Notes under the pieces: generated by a model
What the model was told of the DNA's origin: nothing
What the model saw: the letters and a program-made list of their open reading frames with translations, nothing else
Databases searched by the model: none
Translations under genes and position numbers: made by a program
DNA from: Bacteroidota bacterium
GTDB lineage: Bacteria; Bacteroidota; Bacteroidia; Chitinophagales; Chitinophagaceae
Assembly: GCA_947460595.1 (NCBI GenBank)
Contig: CANHGS010000010.1
Location: 52,508 to 116,507, forward strand
Reading direction: 5' to 3'
DNA: 64,000 nucleotides
Shown: positions 35,738 through 45,361 of the stretch, one piece after another
Numbering within the stretch: position 1 is the stretch's first letter
Layout of the letters: each line of letters opens with the position of its first letter

Positions 35738-37768
35738 TTAAAATTGGTAGTTCAAACTTAGACTAATATTTCTACCCGCTCCATTTATTCCTGAGCCATG
35801 CATTCTGTAGTCTACATTGAATATATTAATCAATGCAGCATTTATTTGAACTTTTCCTATGCCATAGCCCGCATATATATTCAATAAGTTCCAACCAGGA
35901 GTACCTCCCCTAGGAATCCGATTGTCATCTTTATCGCCTTGGGCCAATCTGTCTTGCTTTGAGGCAAATAGATGTTCTATGGAGGCTGTAAAAGTTTTAT
36001 GATAGTATTTCAACTGTATTTGACCATTCATTGGTGGTACCCTACGCATGGGTTCATTTTTAGAAGTGTTTTGCCCATATGCTTGACTATATCCTGCTTT
36101 CAACATCCAAGATTTTGATAATTGATAGGCAAAATCTAATTCAACTCCTCTAATAAAAGATTCCTGACTATTTTCTTTTGTATAGACATTGTACCCCCCT
36201 ATTTGTTGACCAGGAACCTGAACCCTTGTTACCAAATCTTTTAATTGCATATAAAATAAAGCAATAGAAGACTGAAAACGCTTGCCCTGTAATCGGTATC
36301 CCAATTCAGTATTATAAGACTTCTCCGGTTTCAAACCATAGGCTGGAACTTCATATCTAAAGTCTACCAATCCCAAAGTTCCCATATCATCAATATTAGG
36401 AGCCCGATAACCGGTGCTGAATGAAGCATATAAAGATTGGTTAATAGCCAAATGATAGAGCAATGAAATATTTGCTACTAAAGAAGATGGCTTAAGGATT
36501 ACTTCACCTAATTGATTGGCTCCTGCCGCCGTATCCTTGATTTTTAAGGCAAAACTATTGTAACGCAGACCTGCATTTATTTGGAATTTCTGCAAAGTAA
36601 ATTGGTGTAAGGAAAACAAAGAGAAGTTGGCACTTGAAGCGTTATCAGGATATAAGCCTCTTTGCATTATTACCGTTCCAGTTGTTACCGCTATTTGTTG
36701 TTTGTTACTATTCACCTGATCATGGTACCATTCTACTCCAGAAATAGCTGTCCAATGATTGCTAAATTTTGAATCAATCTGCGCGGTAAGACCAAGGGTT
36801 TTCACTTGATCTGTTTCCTCAAATTTATTAGCATTCCCATTTTTTAGATAGGTCCTAATCTCCTTAGTATGCTGAATAGAAGCAGTAACAGTTGTTTTTA
36901 AGAAAAATTGTGATTTACCAGGAATTTCAATTTTTGCATAATGCAACCCCCTTAATTGGGGGGCAAAATTGTAATAGGCAAAATTTTCCAGTTTCACACG
37001 ATGGTATAGTGGAACTTCTTTTTGAATCAACTGTTGACTTGTAATGGTGATGATGGATTCATTTTTCAATTTCCATTTGGCTTGAAAATCATAGGCCTGT
37101 TCCTTGTAGCCCGACGGACGCTGAACACCAGAAGTATCTCCTCCAATCAGATCACCAAAATTTCTGCTACTGCCCCCCATATGAAACCCAAAGTTCTTAG
37201 ATTCATAGGCTAACTCCGCCCTGCTAGAATATTCCATATTTCCAGAAACCATTTTACCCAAGACAGACCCTGACCAGGAATTCTTGGTGTTAAAATTTGC
37301 CCCTTTTGAAAAAACTTGCATAACCCCTCCCATGGCGTCAGATCCATATTGAACAGAACCTGTTCCCCTAACAACTTCTATACTAGCTATAGAATAAACA
37401 TCAATGGTATTAAAATATTGATTGGGGCCATAACGGTAAGTACTATTATTGACCCTAATTCCATCTAACAATAATAAATTTTGATTACCAGTTAATGCTC
37501 GTACAAATGGGGAACCTCCGCCATGGTTGGTTTTTTGTACAAATACTCCAGTAGCGCCTATTAATGACTCTGGTGCTGTTCTAGATCCAGCTGACTGAAT
37601 CTCATTGGCTGTAATTCGGTTAACTGAAAATGGCAGATTAATGGCATTGGTTTTTTGTCTAGTTGCCGTAACAATCACTTCTTTTAAAAAGACACTATCG
37701 CCTGAAATATTATTTGATTGGGAGAATGCAAAAACAGGAATTGACAGTAGAATAAATAGATATTTCAT
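35738..37768 (-). CDS. TonB-dependent outer membrane receptor (BtuB/FepA-like)
   Basis: The 676-residue protein has a short signal peptide, then a TonB-box-like segment (SVFLKEVIVTATRQKT), plug domain (TAPESLIGATGVFVQKT, VRALTGNQNLLLLDGIRVN, SIEVVRGTGSVQYGSDAMGGV) and a barrel ending LSLNYQF. It lacks the carboxypeptidase-like N-domain of SusC proteins and no susD follows, so it is more like vitamin, siderophore or small-oligosaccharide receptors. Position between the sulfatase and the GalNAc-related genes suggests glycan uptake, but a metal chelate is possible. No cobalamin riboswitch is seen in the 78 bases upstream. Confidence 0.92.
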   Translation of the reverse strand: MKYLFILLSIPVFAFSQSNNISGDSVFLKEVIVTATRQKTNAINLPFSVNRITANEIQSAGSRTAPESLIGATGVFVQKTNHGGGSPFVRALTGNQNLLLLDGIRVNNSTYRYGPNQYFNTIDVYSIASIEVVRGTGSVQYGSDAMGGVMQVFSKGANFNTKNSWSGSVLGKMVSGNMEYSSRAELAYESKNFGFHMGGSSRNFGDLIGGDTSGVQRPSGYKEQAYDFQAKWKLKNESIITITSQQLIQKEVPLYHRVKLENFAYYNFAPQLRGLHYAKIEIPGKSQFFLKTTVTASIQHTKEIRTYLKNGNANKFEETDQVKTLGLTAQIDSKFSNHWTAISGVEWYHDQVNSNKQQIAVTTGTVIMQRGLYPDNASSANFSLFSLHQFTLQKFQINAGLRYNSFALKIKDTAAGANQLGEVILKPSSLVANISLLYHLAINQSLYASFSTGYRAPNIDDMGTLGLVDFRYEVPAYGLKPEKSYNTELGYRLQGKRFQSSIALFYMQLKDLVTRVQVPGQQIGGYNVYTKENSQESFIRGVELDFAYQLSKSWMLKAGYSQAYGQNTSKNEPMRRVPPMNGQIQLKYYHKTFTASIEHLFASKQDRLAQGDKDDNRIPRGGTPGWNLLNIYAGYGIGKVQINAALINIFNVDYRMHGSGINGAGRNISLSLNYQF

Positions 37769-37846
37769 GAAAACTTAGCAATTAAAATACAAGTTTAATT
37801 AGGCTAAAAAATAATTCCAAACTAATTTGATAAATTAACTATTTGA

Positions 37847-38881
37847 TTAAATAGACAATTCAAGCAGTTTTCCAAGTAGGACTAACTGATTACCAGCGCG
37901 TATTAAATTTTGATTGGGATATTTTGATCCATAATAAACATCCATATTGAGGTAATCCGTTAAAAAACGAATGGCTTGCATATACACCATAAATTGACCT
38001 GCATAAGGAATTGCATCCAGCTCATCCTTTGATAATTCAGCACCCATTTCTGAACAATAACCATCAATTACTGATTGATAGAATTCTTTTCTAATAATAA
38101 TTTTAGAAAAATCAGCTTCTTCCTCACTTATGGGACACAAATAAGTGCGCATCATATCACCCAAGTCTGAAATAAAATAACCGGGCATGAGTGTATCTAA
38201 GTCAATAACACAAAGGGCTTTGTCTTGACTATCAAATAATACATTACTAATCTTAGTATCGTGATGTGTGGGCCTTAATTTAAAATTAGGGTTTTTAATA
38301 ATTTGCTCAAAGCGATGTGTGATAAAACGATAAGCAATTAGTTTTTCTATTAAATCTTTAGCAAGGTTTTTTCTTTCTTGGTTTCCATGATCAAGCGCAT
38401 TTAAAAATTGTTGATCACGCAATACAAGGTCATGAAATTTTGGAAGCGTAGTTTTTAATTGATTACAATCAAATCCAGCAAGTTTTTTGGTGAATAAACC
38501 AAATTGCTTAGCGGCTTCAAAAGCTTGCTCGGGCGTTTCTAAAACAAGTTTTGCATGCGAATCTTTTACAAAAGGAAAGATTCTATAATAGACATCATTT
38601 ACCACTAACATAGAAGCACCTGACTTTGTTTTTTTAGGCGTTACAAACAAATAGTCAGGATGTTGTTCTAAGAGGTAATGAGCTATTGCATCAATATTTG
38701 AGGCAATAGCCCAAGGATCTGGAAATACAAGCAGGTTGATGGTTTGCAAAATATAGGCTTCTGAGCCATATAGCAATTTCCAAGTATGATTGATTAAACC
38801 ATTTCCAAATACGGAAGGAAGCACAGATGCTTGATCCATGCCATATTCCTTCCAGATGATTTCTGGTATTTTCATATCCAT
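37847..38881 (-). CDS. Sugar kinase-like phosphotransferase (APH fold, N-acetylhexosamine kinase-like)
   Basis: The 344-residue protein has the aminoglycoside-phosphotransferase fold with Brenner motif HHDTKISNVLFD (catalytic Asp and metal Asn) and CVIDLDTLMPG holding the metal Asp. GNGLINHTWKL near residue 27 and PTHHDTK match N-acetylhexosamine 1-kinase (NahK)-type proteins of glycan-using bacteria rather than drug resistance enzymes. It would phosphorylate GalNAc or GlcNAc released by the neighbouring GH109-like enzyme. It begins 13 bases after that gene. A second ATG at 38875 is equally usable. Substrate is inferred. Confidence 0.75.
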   Translation of the reverse strand: MDMKIPEIIWKEYGMDQASVLPSVFGNGLINHTWKLLYGSEAYILQTINLLVFPDPWAIASNIDAIAHYLLEQHPDYLFVTPKKTKSGASMLVVNDVYYRIFPFVKDSHAKLVLETPEQAFEAAKQFGLFTKKLAGFDCNQLKTTLPKFHDLVLRDQQFLNALDHGNQERKNLAKDLIEKLIAYRFITHRFEQIIKNPNFKLRPTHHDTKISNVLFDSQDKALCVIDLDTLMPGYFISDLGDMMRTYLCPISEEEADFSKIIIRKEFYQSVIDGYCSEMGAELSKDELDAIPYAGQFMVYMQAIRFLTDYLNMDVYYGSKYPNQNLIRAGNQLVLLGKLLELSI

Positions 38882-38893
38882 GTAAAGTCTATG

Positions 38894-40249
38894 CTAATAA
38901 GCGTCAGTTAAGGAAAACACCGGTTTTCTGTACATCCATTGTCCACCAGTAAAATCAGGGAACTCAACGGTTTGACTTCCAAGATCAATTGATTTTTCAC
39001 TCAATGGCGTAATAGCACTCCAAGTGGCTGCATCGTATACATCCATTGGGGTTGCCCTACTATTTTTGATACTTTCAATCAAGGCATGAATGACAAAAAA
39101 GTCCATTCCACCGTGTCCAGCACCTTCTGTTTCTTTACTCCAACGTTGCCATAAAGGATGGTCATATTTTTCTAACCACGCTTTTGCATCTTCCCATTGG
39201 TGAGATTTTGCTGTCTTACCTTCAATATACAAGCTCTTGTTCACATCCATCCACAAACCTTCGGTTCCTTGTACCCTAAAACCTAAAGAATAAGGTCTAG
39301 GCAAATTGGTATCATGTTGTAGCAAAACGGTCTCTCCATTGACACAATTGATAGAAGTTGTTACCACATCGCCCAAGCGAAAATTCACTTTGGCATTGGG
39401 ATGATTTTCGCCACCTTTTTTAACTATATGGTTATGTAACCCCCTAGCTTTTGAGGAGAAGGAACAAAGTGAATTAAATCTGTTGCCTCTATTGATATTG
39501 ATATAATGTGCAATTGGGCCAACACCATGAGTAGGATACAAATCACCATTCCTATGAACAGAGTGTTCGGTTCTCCATTTTGCTTCTGAATAACCCTTCT
39601 CTCCAAATTCAACACCATGACCATACACGTTGACACCATCATTGAATTTCACTTCTCTTAAATCATGTTGATACCCTCCTTGCAAATGAATCATTTCTCC
39701 AAAAAGACCTTGGCGAACCATATTTAAAATGGCCATCACGTCTCTTCTATAACATACATTTTCCAACATCATTACATTGGCTTTGTATTTCTCCGCAGCG
39801 TGTACCACTTCCCAATGATCTTCCAAACTAGTACCAATCATTACTTCTGATCCAACATATTTAATCCCTGATTCTAAGGAACCAAGAATCATGTCTTTAT
39901 GCCATTCCCAAGGAGTAGCAATGACTACCCCATCAAGTTGTTTTTTCTCTAACATGCGTTTCCACGCGTAGTTGTCACCCGTATAAATTTCTGGCATTTT
40001 TTTACCAGACTTTTGAATTATTCCCTTTGCTTCATTCAAGGTTCTTGCATCTACATCACAAATACTTACCAATTCTACATCTGACCTGCGCAATAACAAA
40101 TCCAAATGGTTTAAGCCCCTCTGCCCAACCCCAATAATTCCCATTTTCACTTTCTGATCGGCCTTTCTGGCAAACAATTGACTGCTGGGTGCAAATGCAA
40201 CAGAAGCTGCTGCTAAACTTGCATTGCGAATGAATTCTTTTCTTTGCAT
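38894..40249 (-). CDS. GH109-type Gfo/Idh/MocA protein (alpha-N-acetylgalactosaminidase-like)
   Basis: The 451-residue protein has a Sec- or Tat-like N-terminus (MQRKEFIRNASLAAASVAFA), a Rossmann fold (MGIIGVGQRGLNHLDLLL) and the C-terminal Gfo/Idh/MocA domain. GGYQHDLREVKFN and HRNGDLYPTHGVGPIAHYI are the strongest hits to glycoside hydrolase family 109, whose members use bound NAD+ to cleave terminal alpha-GalNAc. Catalytic Tyr/His by alignment cannot be settled here. It sits upstream of the sugar kinase and downstream of a sulfatase on the same strand, a coherent GalNAc-release set. Confidence 0.85.
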   Translation of the reverse strand: MQRKEFIRNASLAAASVAFAPSSQLFARKADQKVKMGIIGVGQRGLNHLDLLLRRSDVELVSICDVDARTLNEAKGIIQKSGKKMPEIYTGDNYAWKRMLEKKQLDGVVIATPWEWHKDMILGSLESGIKYVGSEVMIGTSLEDHWEVVHAAEKYKANVMMLENVCYRRDVMAILNMVRQGLFGEMIHLQGGYQHDLREVKFNDGVNVYGHGVEFGEKGYSEAKWRTEHSVHRNGDLYPTHGVGPIAHYININRGNRFNSLCSFSSKARGLHNHIVKKGGENHPNAKVNFRLGDVVTTSINCVNGETVLLQHDTNLPRPYSLGFRVQGTEGLWMDVNKSLYIEGKTAKSHQWEDAKAWLEKYDHPLWQRWSKETEGAGHGGMDFFVIHALIESIKNSRATPMDVYDAATWSAITPLSEKSIDLGSQTVEFPDFTGGQWMYRKPVFSLTDAY

Positions 40250-40290
40250 GATATTTATTTTGAAAATATTGGTGAATCTATGATAATTGT

Positions 40291-41802
40291 TTAATCCTTA
40301 ATCAATTTTACGGGGAATTTTGGATGTATAAATTCCCATTCCTGAATATGTGCTTGTTGGTGCTCAATTTCTACAATTTCCTTTACTTTTTTAATAAGTT
40401 TGGGATTTTTACTGGCAAGGTCATTGATTTCAGCAATATCATTACTTAAATCAAATAATTGCCATGGATTTTCTGGGTGCAAGCGTACTGATGTTTTAAC
40501 GGCTTTCCAATTTCCCATTCTAACTGCAATTTGTCCCCCATTTTCTGGATATTCAAAATACAGCCATTCGTGTTGTTTTTGCTGATTTTTCTTGCCCATC
40601 AATGATGGCAACAAAGAGATACCATCTGTTTCAGAGAGTTTTTGACCGGTAATTTCTGCTAAAGTAGCCATGAGATCATACTGTGCAGAAATATGATTTG
40701 AAATGCTTCCTGCAGGAATTTTACCTGGCCATCTAGCAATAAATGGTTCTCGAATACCACCTTCATAGAGATCCATTTTCTGCCCCCTCAATCCTCCATT
40801 GCTATTAAAAAAATGTCTATCTACACCACCATTAAACGTGGCTCCATTGTCACTAGAAAAAAGTACCAAGGTATTATTATCTAAACCCAGCTTCTTGAGT
40901 TGGTCTAAAATAATACCTACTTGGGCATCCAAATAACTGATCATTGCCGCATAGGTAGACAAAGGGTAAGGAGTTGCCGCATATCCTTGCCCACCAAAAT
41001 AAGGTTGCTCTGCAAACTGACCAACATAACGATTTACCCATTCAATAGGTGCTTGCAAAGAGACATGTGGTAGTGTATATGGTAAATAAAGAAAGAAAGG
41101 TTCACGGGCATTTTGCTTTATGAAAGCCAATGCTTTTTCAGTCATTTTTGCAGGTGCATATTCTTTTCCTTGATAGTATGCAAAATCAGCAGACATGCCT
41201 TTTGATGGGTCTTGTTTCAAATGGACATTCATGGGTTTGTTTTGAAGACTATCCCATTTCCCATTTTCCCAAAGATGTGTGGGGTAATAATTATGTGCTT
41301 GTTTTTGGTCAAGGTATCCATAGTAATAATCAAACCCTTGTTTTAAAGGGTCTCCGCTACTGTTATTCATTCCCAAACCCCATTTTCCAATAACGGCGGT
41401 TTTATATCCTGCTTGCTGCATTAATTTTCCAATGGTAAATGTATTGGCAGGTAGCGGCATTTGACCGCCTTCTAAACTATCTGCAAAACCTCCCATTTCA
41501 TAATTGCCATGTATATAAGTATGACCACCGTGTTTGCCAGTCAGCAACATACAACGGGCTGGTGCACATACAGGAGTACTAGTATAATGATCGGTAAACC
41601 TAATCCCTTCATGGGCCATTTTATCAAGATGCGGTGTCTTGATTTTTTGTTGGCCATAAACGCCTAATTCACCATAACCAAGGTCATCAGCATATATATA
41701 AATAATATTGGGTTTGGAACTTGATTGACCTTGAGACGGCAATACCCCAAGAAGAGAAGTGAAAACCAAACAATAACCAATTCTTTGAACTAATTGCATC
41801 AT
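40291..41802 (-). CDS. Secreted type I arylsulfatase
   Basis: The 503-residue protein has a signal peptide (MMQLVQRIGYCLVFTSLLGVLP) and the sulfatase core: metal site IYADDLGYGELG, formylglycine motif C79-A-P-A-R followed by CMLLTGKHGGHTY, and the second metal site LFSSDNGATFNGG with VIGKWGLG. It belongs to the arylsulfatase A-like subgroup. A different subgroup from the sulfatase at 34119, so the two probably act on different sulfate positions or glycans. Followed on the same strand by the GH109-like gene at 41 bases. Confidence 0.93.
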   Translation of the reverse strand: MMQLVQRIGYCLVFTSLLGVLPSQGQSSSKPNIIYIYADDLGYGELGVYGQQKIKTPHLDKMAHEGIRFTDHYTSTPVCAPARCMLLTGKHGGHTYIHGNYEMGGFADSLEGGQMPLPANTFTIGKLMQQAGYKTAVIGKWGLGMNNSSGDPLKQGFDYYYGYLDQKQAHNYYPTHLWENGKWDSLQNKPMNVHLKQDPSKGMSADFAYYQGKEYAPAKMTEKALAFIKQNAREPFFLYLPYTLPHVSLQAPIEWVNRYVGQFAEQPYFGGQGYAATPYPLSTYAAMISYLDAQVGIILDQLKKLGLDNNTLVLFSSDNGATFNGGVDRHFFNSNGGLRGQKMDLYEGGIREPFIARWPGKIPAGSISNHISAQYDLMATLAEITGQKLSETDGISLLPSLMGKKNQQKQHEWLYFEYPENGGQIAVRMGNWKAVKTSVRLHPENPWQLFDLSNDIAEINDLASKNPKLIKKVKEIVEIEHQQAHIQEWEFIHPKFPVKLIKD

Positions 41803-41944
41803 CTATAAACCTAATAATATTTATTCAATTAGCCTCGTGCAAACGGTTGTGCAAATTGAATTTTATTCTTTAAAACATAGACATACAGTTTTCAGAAAGA
41901 TTCCTAAAAATGAAGCTAAAAAAGCTATATGCTGGCTTTCTGAC

Positions 41945-43534
41945 TTATTTGAGCAGTGAAATGGCTTTTTGAACAGCTGGATCATACTGGTTAGCAACTT
42001 CATAATAACCTTGGGTACGCCAAATTTGTCTAGACATCAAAATTTGCATTCTTTGGGACAATTGTTGGGCTTCTATTTCACTGAAATTGTTCAGAGCAAT
42101 ACTATCGGCCGTTAAGGCAAAATTGCGTAAAGCATCCAATTCAGACTTGCCTGGCTGGAAGCCTTGCACAAGCTCTTTGGGGCTTTGAAACCCACTAAAC
42201 CTAGACCTGTTTTGTACATAGTACTTATAGACAAAATTATTCAAGCTATTTCTATAATATAATTTGAGTAGCACATTACTAACCCTACTTGTATCTAGTG
42301 CTACAAATACATCAGGTGTAATACCTCCCCCTCCATAGACAAGTCTTCCTCCTGGGGTTTTAAACGCTTTACCCTTGGGGGCAATGGTATCCGCCTTTAA
42401 AAGAGAACCATTATGATACCTTTCTAACAATTCCTCATTGTAGGCTTCCTTATCTTTTCCATAAGGTTTTTGAATATTCCTACCCAAGGGACTATAGTAT
42501 CTAGCAACAGTTAATCTCACGGCACTTCCATCAGAAAGTTGAAATTGTGTTTGAACCAACCCCTTACCAAAACTCCTTCTCCCCACAATGGTTGCCCTAT
42601 CCCAATCTTGTAACGCTCCGCAAAGAACTTCACTAGCCGAGGCTGAAGTTTCATCAATCAATACCACTAGTTTACCTTTTTCAAAAATCCCATCCCTCTG
42701 GGCCCTAAAATCCGTTCTGCTAACCTTATCTCCTTCTGTATAAACAATTAATTTGTCATCACTTAAAAATTCGTCTGCAATAGCAGTTGCTTCCTTCATT
42801 AATCCTCCCCCATTACCTCTTAGATCTAAAATCAATTGCTTCATACCCTGTTTTTGCAAACGACCCATATTTTCCATGAATTCTTCATAAGTTCTGTCTG
42901 CAAAACGATTGATTTTCAAAAAACCTGTTTGCGTATCCAACATATATGCAACATCCACAGAGGGCATAGGAATAACATCACGTACAAGATTGATTTTCAA
43001 TATTTTGCCATCTCTGACTACCTTTATTTTTACAGAACTCCCCTTTGCTCCTTTTAATAATTTCCGTATCCTTTCTGCTCCCGCATTTTTACCCGTAATA
43101 GATAAACTATCATTGACCATCACTAATTTGTCTCCCACAAGAAGGCCCGCTTTTTCTGAAGGACCTCCTTTAATTACATTCATCACGTTGACCGTATCAT
43201 TAAATAATTGAAATTCAATGCCAATTCCTTGAAAATTACCCATTAATTGTTCATTGTTTTCACTCAGATCTTCTTTAGGTATGAGAGAGGAATGGGGGTC
43301 TAAATGGGATAATAATTGACTTACAGCCAGTTGATTCACGCTATCCGCCGCAATTTTGTCTACATATTTACCCTTGATTAGGTCTACCACTTCTTGCAAA
43401 GAAGTCTTTCCTGAAAGGCTAAAAAATCTACTACCACCAGTTCTTTCCTTTAATTGGTAACCAATCAGCATTCCCAAAACCATGGTCATTGAAAACAAAA
43501 TAGGTAACCAAACTTGCAATTTTTTATTTCCCAT
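41945..43534 (-). CDS. ctpA: S41 family C-terminal processing protease (CtpA-like)
   Basis: The 529-residue protein has an N-terminal membrane anchor (about 8-26), a PDZ domain (about 88-180, GIGIEFQLFNDTVNVMNVIKGGPSEKAGL) and the S41 protease domain. Catalytic Ser is in DETSASASEVLCGAL and Lys in RRSFGKGLVQ. GGGITPDV near residue 395 and a helical C-terminal extension complete it. Such proteases trim periplasmic and envelope proteins. It diverges from the murK gene. Substrate unknown. Confidence 0.93.
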   Translation of the reverse strand: MGNKKLQVWLPILFSMTMVLGMLIGYQLKERTGGSRFFSLSGKTSLQEVVDLIKGKYVDKIAADSVNQLAVSQLLSHLDPHSSLIPKEDLSENNEQLMGNFQGIGIEFQLFNDTVNVMNVIKGGPSEKAGLLVGDKLVMVNDSLSITGKNAGAERIRKLLKGAKGSSVKIKVVRDGKILKINLVRDVIPMPSVDVAYMLDTQTGFLKINRFADRTYEEFMENMGRLQKQGMKQLILDLRGNGGGLMKEATAIADEFLSDDKLIVYTEGDKVSRTDFRAQRDGIFEKGKLVVLIDETSASASEVLCGALQDWDRATIVGRRSFGKGLVQTQFQLSDGSAVRLTVARYYSPLGRNIQKPYGKDKEAYNEELLERYHNGSLLKADTIAPKGKAFKTPGGRLVYGGGGITPDVFVALDTSRVSNVLLKLYYRNSLNNFVYKYYVQNRSRFSGFQSPKELVQGFQPGKSELDALRNFALTADSIALNNFSEIEAQQLSQRMQILMSRQIWRTQGYYEVANQYDPAVQKAISLLK

Positions 43535-43690
43535 AATGGAGCTTCTTTGTAACTTGAATAAGCATCAAATATCCGAATTAATGTGCTAATCACTAGATAA
43601 AGGTTTGTTCTTTCGGATGAATGATATAAGTTGCGCAAAAGTTTTCATAACCTGTTGGTTTTAAACCAGCCCCAGGTAAAAAACAGAGCT

Positions 43691-44530
43691 ATGTCCGTAA
43701 AATTGATTGCAGACAGCGGTGCCACCAAATGTGAGTGGTGTTTGCTAGTAGATGGCAAGAAAAAAACCATCCATACCCAAGGAATTAGTCCTTATTTTTT
43801 AAACGAACAGCAAATTTTGGCTTTATTAGAAAAGGCTTTATTGCCCAAACTAAAAGGGGCAATTGTTACAGAAGTACATTTTTATGGTACCGGCTTGAGT
43901 AATCCACTCAACGTAACAATTTTAAAAGCTGTTTTAAAGAAATGCTTTAAAAAAGCCAAAATCAAGGTAGAAACAGACCTTACTGCGGCGGCAAGAGCTT
44001 TGTGTGGTAAGAACAAAGGCATTGCTTGTATTTTAGGAACAGGTTCTAATTCCTGCTATTTTGATGGCAAAAAAATGAGCAAAAATAGTCCCGGTATTGG
44101 TTATATACTGGGCGACGAGGGAAGTGGCGCTTACTTGGGTAAAAAAGTAATACAACATTTTCTATATGGTACTTTTGACGAGGAATTGCAAGCAAGATTT
44201 GAAAAAAGATTCCTAACCAATACCATTGAGATTTTAGAAAACGTTTATAAAAAACCATTGGCCAATAGATATCTGGCGTCTTTTGCCATTTTTTTAGCTG
44301 AGAATAGAGGTCATTATATGATTGAAAATATTATTGAAGACGGGTTAAACGATTTCTTTTTCACCCATATTTACAAATACAGAGAAAGCTGGATCCTACC
44401 CATCAATTTTATAGGAAGTGTTGCATTTGGATTCAAAGATGTTTTACAGGAACTTTGCAATACCTATGAATTAGAATTAGGAAAAGTAATGAAAACCCCA
44501 ATGAAAGGTTTAATTGAGTTTCACAGCTAA
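43691..44530 (+). CDS. murK: N-acetylmuramic acid / N-acetylglucosamine kinase (BadF/BadG ATPase family)
   Basis: From the ATG at 43691 the product is 279 residues of the ASKHA fold: MSVKLIADSGATKCEWCLL (phosphate 1), ACILGTGSNSCYFDG (phosphate 2) and GIGYILGDEGSGAYLGK. It is shorter than many BadF kinases but complete. murQ follows nine bases later, the arrangement known for MurK-MurQ of Tannerella and Clostridium, where MurK phosphorylates MurNAc and GlcNAc. The frame is open 20 codons upstream without family residues. Transport genes (murT) are not beside it. Confidence 0.83.
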   Translation: MSVKLIADSGATKCEWCLLVDGKKKTIHTQGISPYFLNEQQILALLEKALLPKLKGAIVTEVHFYGTGLSNPLNVTILKAVLKKCFKKAKIKVETDLTAAARALCGKNKGIACILGTGSNSCYFDGKKMSKNSPGIGYILGDEGSGAYLGKKVIQHFLYGTFDEELQARFEKRFLTNTIEILENVYKKPLANRYLASFAIFLAENRGHYMIENIIEDGLNDFFFTHIYKYRESWILPINFIGSVAFGFKDVLQELCNTYELELGKVMKTPMKGLIEFHS

Positions 44531-44539
44531 ATAGCATCC

Positions 44540-45358
44540 ATGTCAGAATTTATTAAGGTTACCGAACAGACGTCCACCTATAGGCATTTAGAACAAATGA
44601 GCATTAAAGACTTACTGGTAAATATAAATCAGGAAGATAAAACCGTACCAATAGCAGTAGAGAAAGCCATTCCACAAATTGAGCAATTGTGCTTGGCCAT
44701 TAGTGATAAAATGTTGGCCGGTGGCCGATTGTTTTATATTGGTGCTGGTACTAGTGGCCGATTGGGTATTGTAGATGCCAGTGAATGCCCACCAACTTTT
44801 GGGGTTCCTTATGGATTGGTGATAGGTCTGATTGCCGGTGGGGATAAAGCCATTACCCAAGCAGTAGAATTTGCAGAAGATAGTGCTGAAGGTGGATGGA
44901 CAGATTTAGTAAAGCATTTTGTAAGTGATAAAGACGTTGTGGTTGGGCTAGCTGCAAGCGGCACTACCCCCTATGTGATTGGTGCATTAAAAGAATGTAG
45001 AAAAAGGGGCATTATTACGGGAAGTATTAGTTGTAACCCTAATTCACCCGTTTCTGCTGAAGCCGATTTTCCAGTTGAAGTAGTAGTTGGTCCTGAATTT
45101 GTTACTGGATCTACTAGAATGAAGAGCGGAACTGCTCAAAAATTGGTGTTGAACATGATTTCTACATCCATTATGATTCAATTGGGAAGGGTTGAAGACA
45201 ATAAAATGGTGAACATGCAATTGAGCAATGTGAAGCTAGTAGACCGAGGCGTAAAAATGTTGATGGAATCCTTGAAATTACAGGATTATGAAACAGCCAA
45301 AGACCTGTTGTTAAAACATGGCAGTGTTAAAAAAGCAGTTGAAGCAGTAGTGTCTTAA
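44540..45358 (+). CDS. murQ: N-acetylmuramic acid 6-phosphate etherase
   Basis: The 272-residue SIS-domain protein has FYIGAGTSGRLGIVDASECPP with the sugar-phosphate loop and the catalytic Glu in DASECPPTF, a further Glu in ESAEGG-like segment (FAEDSAEGGW), and GSTRMKSGTAQKLVLNM. It removes lactate from MurNAc-6-phosphate to give GlcNAc-6-phosphate. Slightly shorter than E. coli MurQ. Operon with murK and the two small genes downstream; serves peptidoglycan recycling or use of muropeptides from outside. Confidence 0.95.
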   Translation: MSEFIKVTEQTSTYRHLEQMSIKDLLVNINQEDKTVPIAVEKAIPQIEQLCLAISDKMLAGGRLFYIGAGTSGRLGIVDASECPPTFGVPYGLVIGLIAGGDKAITQAVEFAEDSAEGGWTDLVKHFVSDKDVVVGLAASGTTPYVIGALKECRKRGIITGSISCNPNSPVSAEADFPVEVVVGPEFVTGSTRMKSGTAQKLVLNMISTSIMIQLGRVEDNKMVNMQLSNVKLVDRGVKMLMESLKLQDYETAKDLLLKHGSVKKAVEAVVS

Positions 45359-45361
45359 CCT

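Noticed and set aside
37769..37846. Cobalamin riboswitch before the TonB receptor
   Set aside because: The 78-base gap is too short and has no B12-box-like sequence.
37847..38881. Aminoglycoside resistance gene
   Set aside because: The fold is shared, but motifs and the GH109/sulfatase setting point to a sugar kinase.
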